Assembly: GCF_023206215.1 (NCBI RefSeq)
Contig: NZ_CP065800.1
Coordinates: forward strand, 1,364,001 to 1,428,000
Source of the DNA: Butyrivibrio fibrisolvens
GTDB taxonomy: Bacteria; Bacillota; Clostridia; Lachnospirales; Lachnospiraceae
Direction of reading: 5' to 3'
Length of the DNA: 64,000 nucleotides
Shown: one piece after another, positions 28,933 through 37,308 of the stretch
Layout of the letters: each line of letters begins with the position of its first letter
Position numbering within the stretch: the stretch's first letter is position 1
Translations under genes and position numbers: made by a program
Notes under the pieces: generated by a model
The model's input: only the letters and a program-made list of their open reading frames with translations
Told to the model about the DNA's origin: nothing
Database searches by the model: none

Positions 28933-29982
28933 ATGAAGATATTAGATACCACAATCAGAGACGGTAGTTATGCCGTAGACTTTAAATTTTCATGCAGTGA
29001 TGTCAAGATGTGTGCCCGCGCTGTAGAAAGGCTCGGAATTCCCTATTTTGAGATAGGGCACGGACGAGGCCTTGGCGCCAGCAATGCTGAGAACGGTTTC
29101 TCACTCAACACTGATGAAGAGTACATGAAGACAGCACGTGAGAATCTTAAGAATACCAAGTTTGGATTCTTCTGTATTCCGGGCGTTGCTTCTTTTGAAG
29201 ATATAGACCTTCTTGCAGCAAATGGAGGATTTTTTGTCAGGATCGGTGACAATGCTGATCAGATAGAAGATACCATTCCATACATAGAGCATGCTAAGAA
29301 AAAAGGGCTTATGGTCACTGTCAATTACATGAAGACCTACATTATCACTCCAGAGGAGTTTGCAACTAAGGCAGTAGATCTCCAGAAGGCAGGCGCTGAC
29401 TGCGTATACGTAGTTGACTCTGCAGGCTGTATGCTAGAAGCAGATATACTTGCTTATAAAAAAGCTCTTAGAGAAAAAAGTGATATAGCTATTGGTTATC
29501 ATGGTCACAATAATATTGGCCTTGCAGTTAGTAACTCACTTGCCTGTGCTAAGGATGGCTTTGATATCATAGATACTTCTTTCCAGGGACTTGGAAGGAG
29601 TATTGGTAATACTGCAACAGAGATGTTCGTAATGTCTGCTCTAAGGGAAGGTATAGATGTTGGAACTGACATAGATATTCCAAGACTCCTTGAGTCCGGA
29701 TTTACCTTCATAAGGAATGCTACAGACAGAGCACCTCAGAATCCGCTCGATCTTATATGCGGCTATGCAGGCTTCCATTCAGGATATCTCAAGGATATAT
29801 ATAAGTGCAGTGAAGATAAGAATGTTGATCCTCTAAGGCTTATAATCGCCTATGCTGACAAGAATCAGAAGTCCATGGACAGGGATCTTCTCTATAAGGT
29901 AGCTGAGACACTTCCTGTAGATACAGGCATCAATCCTTATAGTTTCAGACAGTATTTTAAGAAGACTTATTCTGTAGACTGA
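28933..29982 (+). CDS. HMGL-like / 4-hydroxy-2-oxovalerate aldolase family protein
   Basis: A 349-residue TIM-barrel protein of the DRE-TIM metallolyase family. It opens with LDTTIRDGSYAVDF, giving the conserved Arg-Asp, and has the metal-binding HxH in GYHGHNNIGLA, followed by DTSFQGLGRSIGN. DmpG-type aldolases split or form C-C bonds with pyruvate; other relatives condense acetyl-CoA with oxoacids. Genes of this type recur in polysaccharide loci beside ATP-grasp genes, where they may build a branched or oxoacid side group. AAGGAG precedes the ATG. The real substrate is unknown. Confidence 0.8.
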   Translation: MKILDTTIRDGSYAVDFKFSCSDVKMCARAVERLGIPYFEIGHGRGLGASNAENGFSLNTDEEYMKTARENLKNTKFGFFCIPGVASFEDIDLLAANGGFFVRIGDNADQIEDTIPYIEHAKKKGLMVTVNYMKTYIITPEEFATKAVDLQKAGADCVYVVDSAGCMLEADILAYKKALREKSDIAIGYHGHNNIGLAVSNSLACAKDGFDIIDTSFQGLGRSIGNTATEMFVMSALREGIDVGTDIDIPRLLESGFTFIRNATDRAPQNPLDLICGYAGFHSGYLKDIYKCSEDKNVDPLRLIIAYADKNQKSMDRDLLYKVAETLPVDTGINPYSFRQYFKKTYSVD

Positions 29983-30002
29983 GTAAAATCAAGGTAGATT
30001 GT

Positions 30003-31160
30003 ATGAAAACATATGGCGGTTTTATGCCCTTTGAACTTAGTAAGGGGCAGGAATATTATAAATATAGTGAAGATCATATTCAATACTATAACAGCGGCAA
30101 GACTGCTGTGTATTACTGCCTCATGCAGATGAAGCCAAAGAGACTCTTTGTTCCAAGGTATTATTGCCCATCTACCAAAGCTGCTATTGAAAAGGCTGCA
30201 GGTGAGATTGGAACTGAGGTTATATATTATCATGTATTTAGAGACCTGTCTGTGAATCTTCCTCGTAAGGCGATATGCCCACCTACTGAGAATGTTGTTG
30301 CTGATACACCGAAGATAGCCAAAGATAATGAATCATCTCAGGCACAGTCAAGCAATGAAGATCATCTTGATGAAAATAGAACCTTCTCGAATTTCGATCT
30401 GTGCTATGTCAGAACTTCTGAAACACTTGACTTCTACCATGATCAGGTAGAGCTTACTTCAGAAGATGCAGTGCTTGTAGTCAACTATTTTGGAGTATGC
30501 AGATCCCACGTAGATAAGTGGCTGTTATTGGGAGTTAATCTTATAATAGACAACTGCCAGGCTTTCTACTCAGAGCCTGTTATGGCAGACAATGTCCTTA
30601 ACTTTTATTCATTCAAAAAAGATTTCGGAACTCCGGACGGCGCTTTCGTTATCGGCTCTCATGTTGAGAACTATCATCTAGAGCAGGAGGATGGCATATC
30701 CAAGTGTGACTATCTTCTAGGAAGCCTTGTAGAGGGAACTGACAAGTGGTATAAGCGCAAGAAGGAAGTTGATGAAGAAATCGCTTCTGATAAGCTCCAG
30801 GCATCTAAGATAACCAGGATGATGATAAGAGCAATTGATTATGAATACGTGAAGGATAGGAGAGTAGCTAATTTTAAACTCTATGAAGAAGCCTTCAGGT
30901 CAGCTAATCTTATCAAAGCAGATAACGACAGTGTCCCTTATCTATATCCGCTTAATATCGGAGTTGATATCAGAAAGAGACTTATAGAGAATAAGATATT
31001 CGTTCCCACGTTATGGGCTGATACACTTGAAGATGAGTTTGCAGGTACTGATGAGTACCTTCTGTCCAAGAATACTCTGTTCCTTCCTGTGGATCAAAGA
31101 TATGACGAAGAAGATATAAAATATATAATAGATATAGTGAATCGTATGGCTGAAAGGTGA
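30003..31160 (+). CDS. PLP-dependent aminotransferase-fold protein (DegT-related, divergent)
   Basis: A 385-residue protein that keeps the fold-type-I core: NSGKTAVYYCL near the start (cofactor loop), VVNYFGV, LIIDNCQAF with the cofactor-binding Asp, and FYSFKKDFGTPDGAF with a candidate Schiff-base Lys. An acidic, Ser-rich linker of about 40 residues (around residues 95-135) is an unusual insertion. It is far from ordinary DegT proteins, so it may be a sugar or oxoacid aminotransferase with altered specificity. It is 20 bases after the aldolase-like gene, with AAGGT before ATG, and clearly in its operon. Confidence 0.7.
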   Translation: MKTYGGFMPFELSKGQEYYKYSEDHIQYYNSGKTAVYYCLMQMKPKRLFVPRYYCPSTKAAIEKAAGEIGTEVIYYHVFRDLSVNLPRKAICPPTENVVADTPKIAKDNESSQAQSSNEDHLDENRTFSNFDLCYVRTSETLDFYHDQVELTSEDAVLVVNYFGVCRSHVDKWLLLGVNLIIDNCQAFYSEPVMADNVLNFYSFKKDFGTPDGAFVIGSHVENYHLEQEDGISKCDYLLGSLVEGTDKWYKRKKEVDEEIASDKLQASKITRMMIRAIDYEYVKDRRVANFKLYEEAFRSANLIKADNDSVPYLYPLNIGVDIRKRLIENKIFVPTLWADTLEDEFAGTDEYLLSKNTLFLPVDQRYDEEDIKYIIDIVNRMAER

Positions 31161-31215
31161 TCATCCTAAGGCGAGAGATTATTAGTTATATATGATGTAA
31201 TGGAGATATAGGTAG

Positions 31216-31866
31216 ATGAAAGATATTGCTGTCATTGGCACAGGTGATTTTGCTTCAATAGTATATCAGATCTTGCGAAAGCATGAGAGGAATGTTGTAT
31301 GCTTCTGCGTTGATGATGAATATCTTAGTGATGATAATACAAGCTTTTGGGATATTCCTGTGATAGGAAGGTCAGAGCTTATTAAGATATACACGCCTGA
31401 TACTACAGAGCTTGTAGCAGGTTTCATCGGATCTCCTATGTTCGATATAAGGCAGAAGAAATGCGATGAGTACAAGGCTCTTGGTTATTCTTTTGCTAAC
31501 GTGATAGATACAGATGTATCCTATGCTGTGCAGATCGGCGAAGGTAATGTGATAATGCAGAATGTATCACTTGGATTTGATACACATATAGGTGATGGTA
31601 ATATCATATGGCCGGGCGTGGTATTCCCGCACAACAATTATATAGGCGATTACAACAACATAGCGCCAACAGCCTCACTTTCCGGATATGCTAAGGTCGG
31701 AAGCCACTGTTATATTGGTAACAACGCTATTATTAAAAATAGGATTACTGTTAATGATTATACTTTTGTGGGCGCCGGAGCATATATACGGCATGACACG
31801 GTATCAGGTACTACTATCGTTCCGCCAAGGTCTTATGAATTGGACAGGCCTGATACGAGATTGTAA
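31216..31866 (+). CDS. NeuD/PglD-like hexapeptide acyltransferase
   Basis: A 216-residue protein: an N-terminal Rossmann-like domain (DIAVIGTGDFASIVYQIL) that binds the sugar part, and a C-terminal left-handed beta-helix made of hexapeptide turns (IGEGNVIMQN, IGDGNIIWPG, IGDYNNIAP, VGSHCYIGNNA). NeuD and PglD use acetyl-CoA to acylate amino or hydroxyl groups of sugars. Here it ends the ATP-grasp/aldolase/PLP cassette and may add an acyl group to the amine set by the PLP enzyme. The usual catalytic His of PglD may be the one in VFPHNNYIG. A gap of about 170 bases with AT-rich direct repeats follows. Confidence 0.8.
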   Translation: MKDIAVIGTGDFASIVYQILRKHERNVVCFCVDDEYLSDDNTSFWDIPVIGRSELIKIYTPDTTELVAGFIGSPMFDIRQKKCDEYKALGYSFANVIDTDVSYAVQIGEGNVIMQNVSLGFDTHIGDGNIIWPGVVFPHNNYIGDYNNIAPTASLSGYAKVGSHCYIGNNAIIKNRITVNDYTFVGAGAYIRHDTVSGTTIVPPRSYELDRPDTRL

Positions 31867-32039
31867 ATAATAATTGATAGAGCTTTGAATATATTATAGT
31901 GAGATTGAAGCAATAATAGATTGACGCATTAATAGATTGAAACATAAATAAGTAAATGATCAGGTTTTTATTTACTTGATCATCATTTGAGCTTACTGAG
32001 TTTTATTTAGACTTAGTTTCATATTTGGGAGAATTGATT

Positions 32040-32990
32040 TTGAGAAGAGTATCCTTTGTAATACCATGTTATAACTGCGAGAAGACAATAGAGGCAGTTA
32101 CAACAGAGATAAGCCAGTTCGCTGGCAGTCATGATATAGATGCGCAGATAATCCTTGTGGATGACGGATCTGCAGATGGTACCTGGAAGACATTGCAGGG
32201 ACTATGCAGCAAGAATGATCGCATCAAGGCAGCATCTTTTTCCAAGAACTTTGGACAGGCATCTGCGATACTTGCTGGCCTATCTATGGTATCAGGAGAT
32301 TATGTGTTCTGCATGGACGATGACGGACAGGCTCCTGTTGAGGAGATCTCTAATTTCCTTGATAAAATAGATGAAGGTTATGATGTAGTCTTTGCTAAAT
32401 ACAATAAAGTTCAGCAGAATTTTTTCCGTAACTTTACTTCAAGGATCAATGCCTGGATGGCAAGAGTTCTTACAGAAAAGCCAAGAGGTGTTGAGACTGC
32501 AAGTTTCTTCTGCATGAGAAGGTACGTAGCTGATAATATGATCAAATATGACAGACCATATCCATATATAAGCGGTCTCATATTCCGTATCACTCACAAT
32601 GCTACTAATCTCCCTGCCCAGCAGCGTAAAAGAAAAGAAGGAAGAAGCGGATATACTTTTAAAAAGCTCCTTGGACTTTGGTTCAACGGCTTTACATCTT
32701 TTTCTATACTGCCGCTTAGATTCGCTACTGCCATGGGATTTTTCTTCGCAGCATTCGGAATTATCTTTGCAATAGTGACTATAGTCAGGAAGCTCCTTAA
32801 TCCCGCTATTCAGGCAGGTTACAGTTCTACGATAGCTTTCCTTGCATTCCTTGGTGGTATCATCCTCTTCTGCATAGGAGAGATGGGAGAGTATATTGGA
32901 AGAGAATATATGTGTACCAGTCGTAAGCCCCAGTATATCGTGCGTATGAAGGCTGGCTTTGAAGACAAGAATGATGAAGTAAAAGAGTAA
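32040..32990 (+). CDS. Glycosyltransferase family 2 with two C-terminal helices (GtrB/ArnC-like)
   Basis: A protein of about 316 residues with the polyprenyl-phosphate sugar synthase layout: RVSFVIPCYNCEKT, ILVDDGSADGT, the FGQASAILAGLS segment, the DDDGQ metal site, and two membrane helices at the C-terminus (from about residue 225). It would load a sugar on undecaprenyl phosphate at the inner face of the membrane. The start is best placed at TTG 32040, eight bases after GGGAGA; an upstream TTG at 32025 lies before that site. It is followed by a flippase gene. Confidence 0.85.
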   Translation: MRRVSFVIPCYNCEKTIEAVTTEISQFAGSHDIDAQIILVDDGSADGTWKTLQGLCSKNDRIKAASFSKNFGQASAILAGLSMVSGDYVFCMDDDGQAPVEEISNFLDKIDEGYDVVFAKYNKVQQNFFRNFTSRINAWMARVLTEKPRGVETASFFCMRRYVADNMIKYDRPYPYISGLIFRITHNATNLPAQQRKRKEGRSGYTFKKLLGLWFNGFTSFSILPLRFATAMGFFFAAFGIIFAIVTIVRKLLNPAIQAGYSSTIAFLAFLGGIILFCIGEMGEYIGREYMCTSRKPQYIVRMKAGFEDKNDEVKE

Positions 32991-33053
32991 TATTATTGTA
33001 GTTAGATTACCAAGATAAATTTATCAGAAAAGTTAGCATTAATACGTCTTAGG

Positions 33054-34394
33054 ATGTTTTGCGGAAATAACGAATTTGGAATAATATATGTCAGAATCAA
33101 AAAAGGATTAAAAAAAGATTTTCTATGGAATCTTATAGCTGAAGGAATAAGCGCAGGACAGTCTGCGCTTATTCTTGTTTTTATATCAGCTTGTATGAGC
33201 ATCAACGATGCAGGAATATTCTCTATAGGATATGCTATATCAACGATCGCCTGTGTGATAGGTGCGTACGGTGTTCGTAATTATCAGGTCACTGATGTTA
33301 ATAACAGATACAGATTTAAATCTTATCTTGTGGCAAGGTTATTAACGATATTTACAAGCCTTGTCCTTGTGTGTATATATCTGGGAATACTGCTATTACG
33401 ATCCAGCTATACGATCCCCAAGGCAGTAGCTGTTATCCTCATATGTATCTGGAAGCTGGATAGCATCTTTGAAGATGTTGTATATGGCATGTACCAGCAA
33501 AGAGGGTATCTGGCATTAGGGGCAAGGACATATGCTATAAGACTTATGTCTTCAACAGCTCTATTTTGCATCCTGACAGTTACAGGACTTGATCTTATAT
33601 CTATCCTGATGATCGTATGTATCTTCAGCTATATTGCGACTCTAGTGAGCTTCAAGCTGACATATCCATATGTTAAGGGCGCTGTGGATACTACCGGTAC
33701 TAACGATATTAGAAATGATAATAGCAGAAGCTTTAATGGAGATGGAGCTTATAGCGTCCTTACAGGAGTCAGGCAGATCCTGATACAGTGCCTCCCGCTT
33801 GCTATAAGCGGAGCTCTTGGCAACTATATAGGCAATGCTCCAAAATATTCTATAGACTGGTTCATGGATGACAGCGCTCAAGCTATATTTGGATACATCC
33901 TCATGCCATCCTTCGTGATCCTCATCCTCAGTAACTCTGTATACAGACCCATACTTCCAAGTTTAAGTGAGTTATATAATAAGGGAGATGGCAAAGCCTT
34001 TGGCAGAAAACTTAGCAGACAGCTCTTAGTGGTCGGAGCTATGGCCCTTGTGATACTTGCAGGAGGATTTCTTATTGGAATCCCCGTTCTGTCTATCTTG
34101 TACAGCACAGACCTCTCTCCTTACAAGACCGAGTTTATGCTGCTTCTCTTAGGCGGAATAGGCTATGCACTTGCAACCTTCGCTTCAGCGATCCTGACAG
34201 TCATGAGAAGACAAAATACAATCGCTATATGTTACGGAGTATGCGCTATAGTATGCTTTCTGAGTAGCAAGAGCCTTATAACCCTGGCAGGATTTACAGG
34301 TGCAGTTATCCAGTATGACATATGCAACCTATTCCTTGCAGTTATGCTATTTGCAGTTATCGCATATTCTATAAAGACCAAAGACACAGAATAA
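33054..34394 (+). CDS. Wzx-like polysaccharide flippase, start disrupted by A-tract
   Basis: About 436-446 residues with 12-14 helices in the MATE/Wzx (PST) pattern: an N-terminal GQSALILVFISACMSINDAG, and charged short loops throughout. It would flip the lipid-linked oligosaccharide made in this locus. The open frame allows an ATG at 33054 but its AGG touches the start codon. A more natural ATG at 33088 (GGAA six bases before) reads MSESKKD and stops; with one more A in its six-A tract it would read MSESKKGLKKDFLW and enter the flippase frame. So the true N-terminus is uncertain. A strong terminator follows. Confidence 0.8.
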   Translation: MFCGNNEFGIIYVRIKKGLKKDFLWNLIAEGISAGQSALILVFISACMSINDAGIFSIGYAISTIACVIGAYGVRNYQVTDVNNRYRFKSYLVARLLTIFTSLVLVCIYLGILLLRSSYTIPKAVAVILICIWKLDSIFEDVVYGMYQQRGYLALGARTYAIRLMSSTALFCILTVTGLDLISILMIVCIFSYIATLVSFKLTYPYVKGAVDTTGTNDIRNDNSRSFNGDGAYSVLTGVRQILIQCLPLAISGALGNYIGNAPKYSIDWFMDDSAQAIFGYILMPSFVILILSNSVYRPILPSLSELYNKGDGKAFGRKLSRQLLVVGAMALVILAGGFLIGIPVLSILYSTDLSPYKTEFMLLLLGGIGYALATFASAILTVMRRQNTIAICYGVCAIVCFLSSKSLITLAGFTGAVIQYDICNLFLAVMLFAVIAYSIKTKDTE

Positions 34395-34400
34395 CATAGA

Positions 34401-34464
34401 AAAGCGCTGTGTACTAATGCTATATCGAGCTTTGGGTATAGCATTTATACACAGCGCTTTTTAT
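34401..34464 (+). terminator. Strong rho-independent terminator
   Basis: AAAGCGCTGTGTA pairs with TACACAGCGCTTT, extended by ATGCTATA with TATAGCAT in the inner stem, and ends in T-rich sequence. It closes the flippase operon. Confidence 0.85.
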
Positions 34465-34491
34465 TGATTTAACTTTCCTGTTTGGATTGGA

Positions 34492-34740
34492 CAGAAACCT
34501 CTAAGGCTTTGCCTAGGCGGGAAGAAGATAAATAATTGCCACGCTTTTAATTGTTTTATAAAATTCATGAGCATGATAGATGAAGTTTTTTTATTCTGTC
34601 AGGGGTCCACATGTCTGAGCGAAGCGAGTTTGGACCCCAGAATAAAAAGCGCCAGATATCATGCCATGAATTTTAAAACAATTAACAGCGTGGCAATCAT
34701 TTATCTTCTTCCCGTCTAGGCAAAGCCTTAGAGGTTTCTG
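34492..34740. repeat. 249-bp near-perfect inverted repeat
   Basis: Two arms of about 115 bases are almost fully complementary. Outer part: CAGAAACCTCTAAGGCTTTG with CAAAGCCTTAGAGGTTTCTG. Further in: CGGGAAGAAGATAAA with TTTATCTTCTTCCCG, TAATTGTTTT with AAAACAATTA, AATTCATG with CATGAATT, and at the centre GGGGTCCA with TGGACCCC around a 21-base loop that itself contains GAGCGAAGCGAG. It lies between convergent operons (flippase and pseC). It has no reading frame. It may be a MITE-like element or a fold-back terminator. The 364-bp gap holds only this and the terminator before it. Confidence 0.85.
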
Positions 34741-34758
34741 CGCCGCTTAAGTATGAAA

Positions 34759-35955
34759 TTATTTACGGTAATTTTCCACTATCTTTTTCACTGCGTGGAT
34801 GACATCATCTACATCCTTGTCTGTAAGTCTTGGATAGAGCGGTATACTCATGATACCCTTATATACCTTCTCTGCATTAGGACACAGCCCCTCTTTGTAG
34901 CCAAGACTCTTGTAATAAGGGAACCAGTAAACAGGCACGTAGTGAACCTGGCACTGGATGTTCTCAGCGCTCATAGCATCGAAGAACTGACGACGTGTGC
35001 AGTTTAATTTCTCAAGATCAAGCTGTATTATATACAGATGTCTTGATGTATCTGACTTTGGAGTATTCTTCTGGACTATTATCTCAGGTATATCCTTAAA
35101 GGCTTCGTCGTACTTTGCAACAATCTCTTTTCTTCTTGCTACAAAAGAGTCTATTTTCTTAAGCTGACTGCAAAGAAGTGATGCCTGTATATCTGTCATA
35201 CGATAGTTGAATCCCAGCATCTGCTGCTCATAGTACCAGATTCCCTCGTGAGGGCCTTCCAGCATCTTGCTTTCATCATGCTCCATTCCATGTGAACGAA
35301 GAAGGAGGAGCTTTTCATAATATTCTTTGTTATCAGTAAGGATAGCACCGCCCTCACCGCAAGTAACTGTCTTGACAGGATGGAAAGAAAAACAGGTCAT
35401 ATCTGCAATAGAGCCTACTTTCTTGCCATCATAGCTTGAACCTATAGAGTGAGCTGCATCTTCGATGAATACAAGATTGTGCTTCTTGCATATCTCTTTG
35501 ATACGGTCAGCTTCTACTACCTGGCCTGTGAAGTCAACAGCTACAACTGCCTTGGTGTTAGGAGTGATATGAGCTTCGATAGAGTCAGGATCTATATTGT
35601 AGGTATCAGGATTGATATCTGCAAATACAGGTCTTCCGCCGCAGTACAGTGCACAGTTAGCACTTGCCATAAACGTAAGAGGAGTTGTGATAAGTTCATC
35701 TCCCTGACCTATGCCTGCAACAGCTGCAGCAAGGTGAAGAGCTGCTGTACAGTTAGATACAACTACAGCATATTTTGCTCCTGTATATTCGCAGAGCATT
35801 CTCTCTGCTTCGTCAACTTTGGGACCGCAGGTTATGTAGTCACTAAGAAGAGTCTTTTTGACTTCTTCTGCATCTTCTTCTGTGACCCACTGACGGCCAT
35901 AATAGAGTTTTTCAGGACGGACAGGTGTGCCGCCTTCTATTGCAAGTTTTTCCAT
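34759..35955 (-). CDS. pseC: UDP-4-amino-4,6-dideoxy-N-acetyl-beta-L-altrosamine transaminase
   Basis: A 398-residue DegT/DnrJ/EryC1-type enzyme. PseC features: GGTPVRPEKLYYGRQWV at the start, TGAKYAVVVSNCTAALHLA, TTPLTFMASANCALYCGG, the PLP Asp in IEDAAHSIGS, and FSFHPVKTVTCGEGGA with the Schiff-base Lys. PseC aminates the 4-keto sugar made by PseB in pseudaminic-acid synthesis. pseB lies 1.3 kb away on the other strand (37309-38304). PseG, PseI and PseF are not in the window, so the amino sugar may be used directly in the glycan or completed elsewhere. AAAGG precedes the ATG by about 12 bases. Confidence 0.88.
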   Translation of the reverse strand: MEKLAIEGGTPVRPEKLYYGRQWVTEEDAEEVKKTLLSDYITCGPKVDEAERMLCEYTGAKYAVVVSNCTAALHLAAAVAGIGQGDELITTPLTFMASANCALYCGGRPVFADINPDTYNIDPDSIEAHITPNTKAVVAVDFTGQVVEADRIKEICKKHNLVFIEDAAHSIGSSYDGKKVGSIADMTCFSFHPVKTVTCGEGGAILTDNKEYYEKLLLLRSHGMEHDESKMLEGPHEGIWYYEQQMLGFNYRMTDIQASLLCSQLKKIDSFVARRKEIVAKYDEAFKDIPEIIVQKNTPKSDTSRHLYIIQLDLEKLNCTRRQFFDAMSAENIQCQVHYVPVYWFPYYKSLGYKEGLCPNAEKVYKGIMSIPLYPRLTDKDVDDVIHAVKKIVENYRK

Positions 35956-36045
35956 TGTTTGTTGTTACCTTTCAATATTTATGTTGATTACCATTTTTGG
36001 TGATAAAAAATATAATGATCTATATCTTGATTTGATATAGCACTA

Positions 36046-37104
36046 TTATTTTTCGCTTTCCAGCTTATAATCGTCGATGTTATATGCGACTTCGATTTCT
36101 GTATTGTCAAGGCCTAGCTGTTTGTTGATCATATGTGCTACAACTGCAGCAAATGTATTTCTTCCGGCTCTTGAAAGGTGAATACCGTCATCCTCCATAT
36201 AATCACTTATTGTCTGGTCGTTTATGTTCATGATTGCGCTTCCGAAAGCATCGAATGATACGCTGTCATGAAGAGGACTGAGCTGGGTACATCCTGCACA
36301 GTAATCCATGTATCGACCAAATGCATTGGAATATGTATTGCCACTTCCAAGCGTAGAGCCGTCTTCACTATAGAACATTGAATATACAGGACTGCAAAGG
36401 ATGATCCTTGCATTGGGACTTGCTTGTACGAGCAGATCCAGACCAACAGTCATTGCATTTATATAACAGGTTGTATCAGATTTTTTATCATCATTTACCA
36501 GAGCTTTGCCCTGAATAAAATCATTGATTCCATACTCTACGACATAGTAGTCTACGTCGGCTGGATCGAATAGGAAGGCTTCTGCCTTGGCATCCGGGAA
36601 GTTGTTGAAGAAGGTGTCGTCCATCTGCCCGTTAAGGAACTTGGCAGTATTAACAAAATTCATACTGGTATCATTGTCAGTTCCAAGAGCTGTAGTTGCT
36701 GTTACACCGCTGCATCCAAGATTGATAACATTGGCATCAGTACCTAGGAGAGATTCTACATAATACGAAATAGAAGTATTATCTTTCCTCCCAAGATCGA
36801 ATTGATCATCTCCAAGAAATACTACTGTTGGAAGAGATGAATCGTAGTCGGCAGTAGTATTGGTGGTTGACTCAGTAGATGCATCTGATGTAGAGCTGGA
36901 AGAAGCGCTACTAGCAGATGAAGATGAATCCTTTGTTGAGAGATCAGATGTTGTAGCAGTAGAGGATTCATTAGAGAGAGCATCTGCCCTGGTGATAGTT
37001 CCGGATGTATCGACGCCGCTTTTGATAGTTGTATCTGTGCTGCATCCGGCAATAGTAAATGCTGTTATTAATATAGGTAATGTGAATTTAAATTTGTGTT
37101 TCAT
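36046..37104 (-). CDS. SGNH-fold lipoprotein with Asp in place of the catalytic Ser
   Basis: A protein of about 352 residues with a lipoprotein signal (MKHKFKFTLPILI...IAGC), a Ser/Thr-rich linker of about 60 residues, and an SGNH domain. Block I reads FLGDDQFDLG where the paralogue at 51306-52484 has FIGDSQFDRW: the GDS nucleophile is Asp. Other blocks remain (YGIND, and DGIHLS with the Asp-His pair). GAT for Ser needs two base changes, so it is not a recent slip. The protein may be a non-hydrolytic binding version. It follows pseC in the minus direction's upstream side. The start at 37104 is preferred to GTG 37116 because AAAGGA then has a usable distance. Confidence 0.75.
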   Translation of the reverse strand: MKHKFKFTLPILITAFTIAGCSTDTTIKSGVDTSGTITRADALSNESSTATTSDLSTKDSSSSASSASSSSTSDASTESTTNTTADYDSSLPTVVFLGDDQFDLGRKDNTSISYYVESLLGTDANVINLGCSGVTATTALGTDNDTSMNFVNTAKFLNGQMDDTFFNNFPDAKAEAFLFDPADVDYYVVEYGINDFIQGKALVNDDKKSDTTCYINAMTVGLDLLVQASPNARIILCSPVYSMFYSEDGSTLGSGNTYSNAFGRYMDYCAGCTQLSPLHDSVSFDAFGSAIMNINDQTISDYMEDDGIHLSRAGRNTFAAVVAHMINKQLGLDNTEIEVAYNIDDYKLESEK

Positions 37105-37308
37105 GATTGTGTACACGTCCTTTTTAGTTGGATTACTTAGGATTGCTGATTACTCTATCATATTATAGTTATTAATACTGGTGCCTGCAAATTGCAAATA
37201 TCGTATAATGTTGCTATAATATTCTGTGTTTTTGCCTTCTGCTATATGAAGGCGTGTTATAAAATACTATTATAACTGATTCCTACGCGGATTAAGGAGA
37301 AAATTTGT

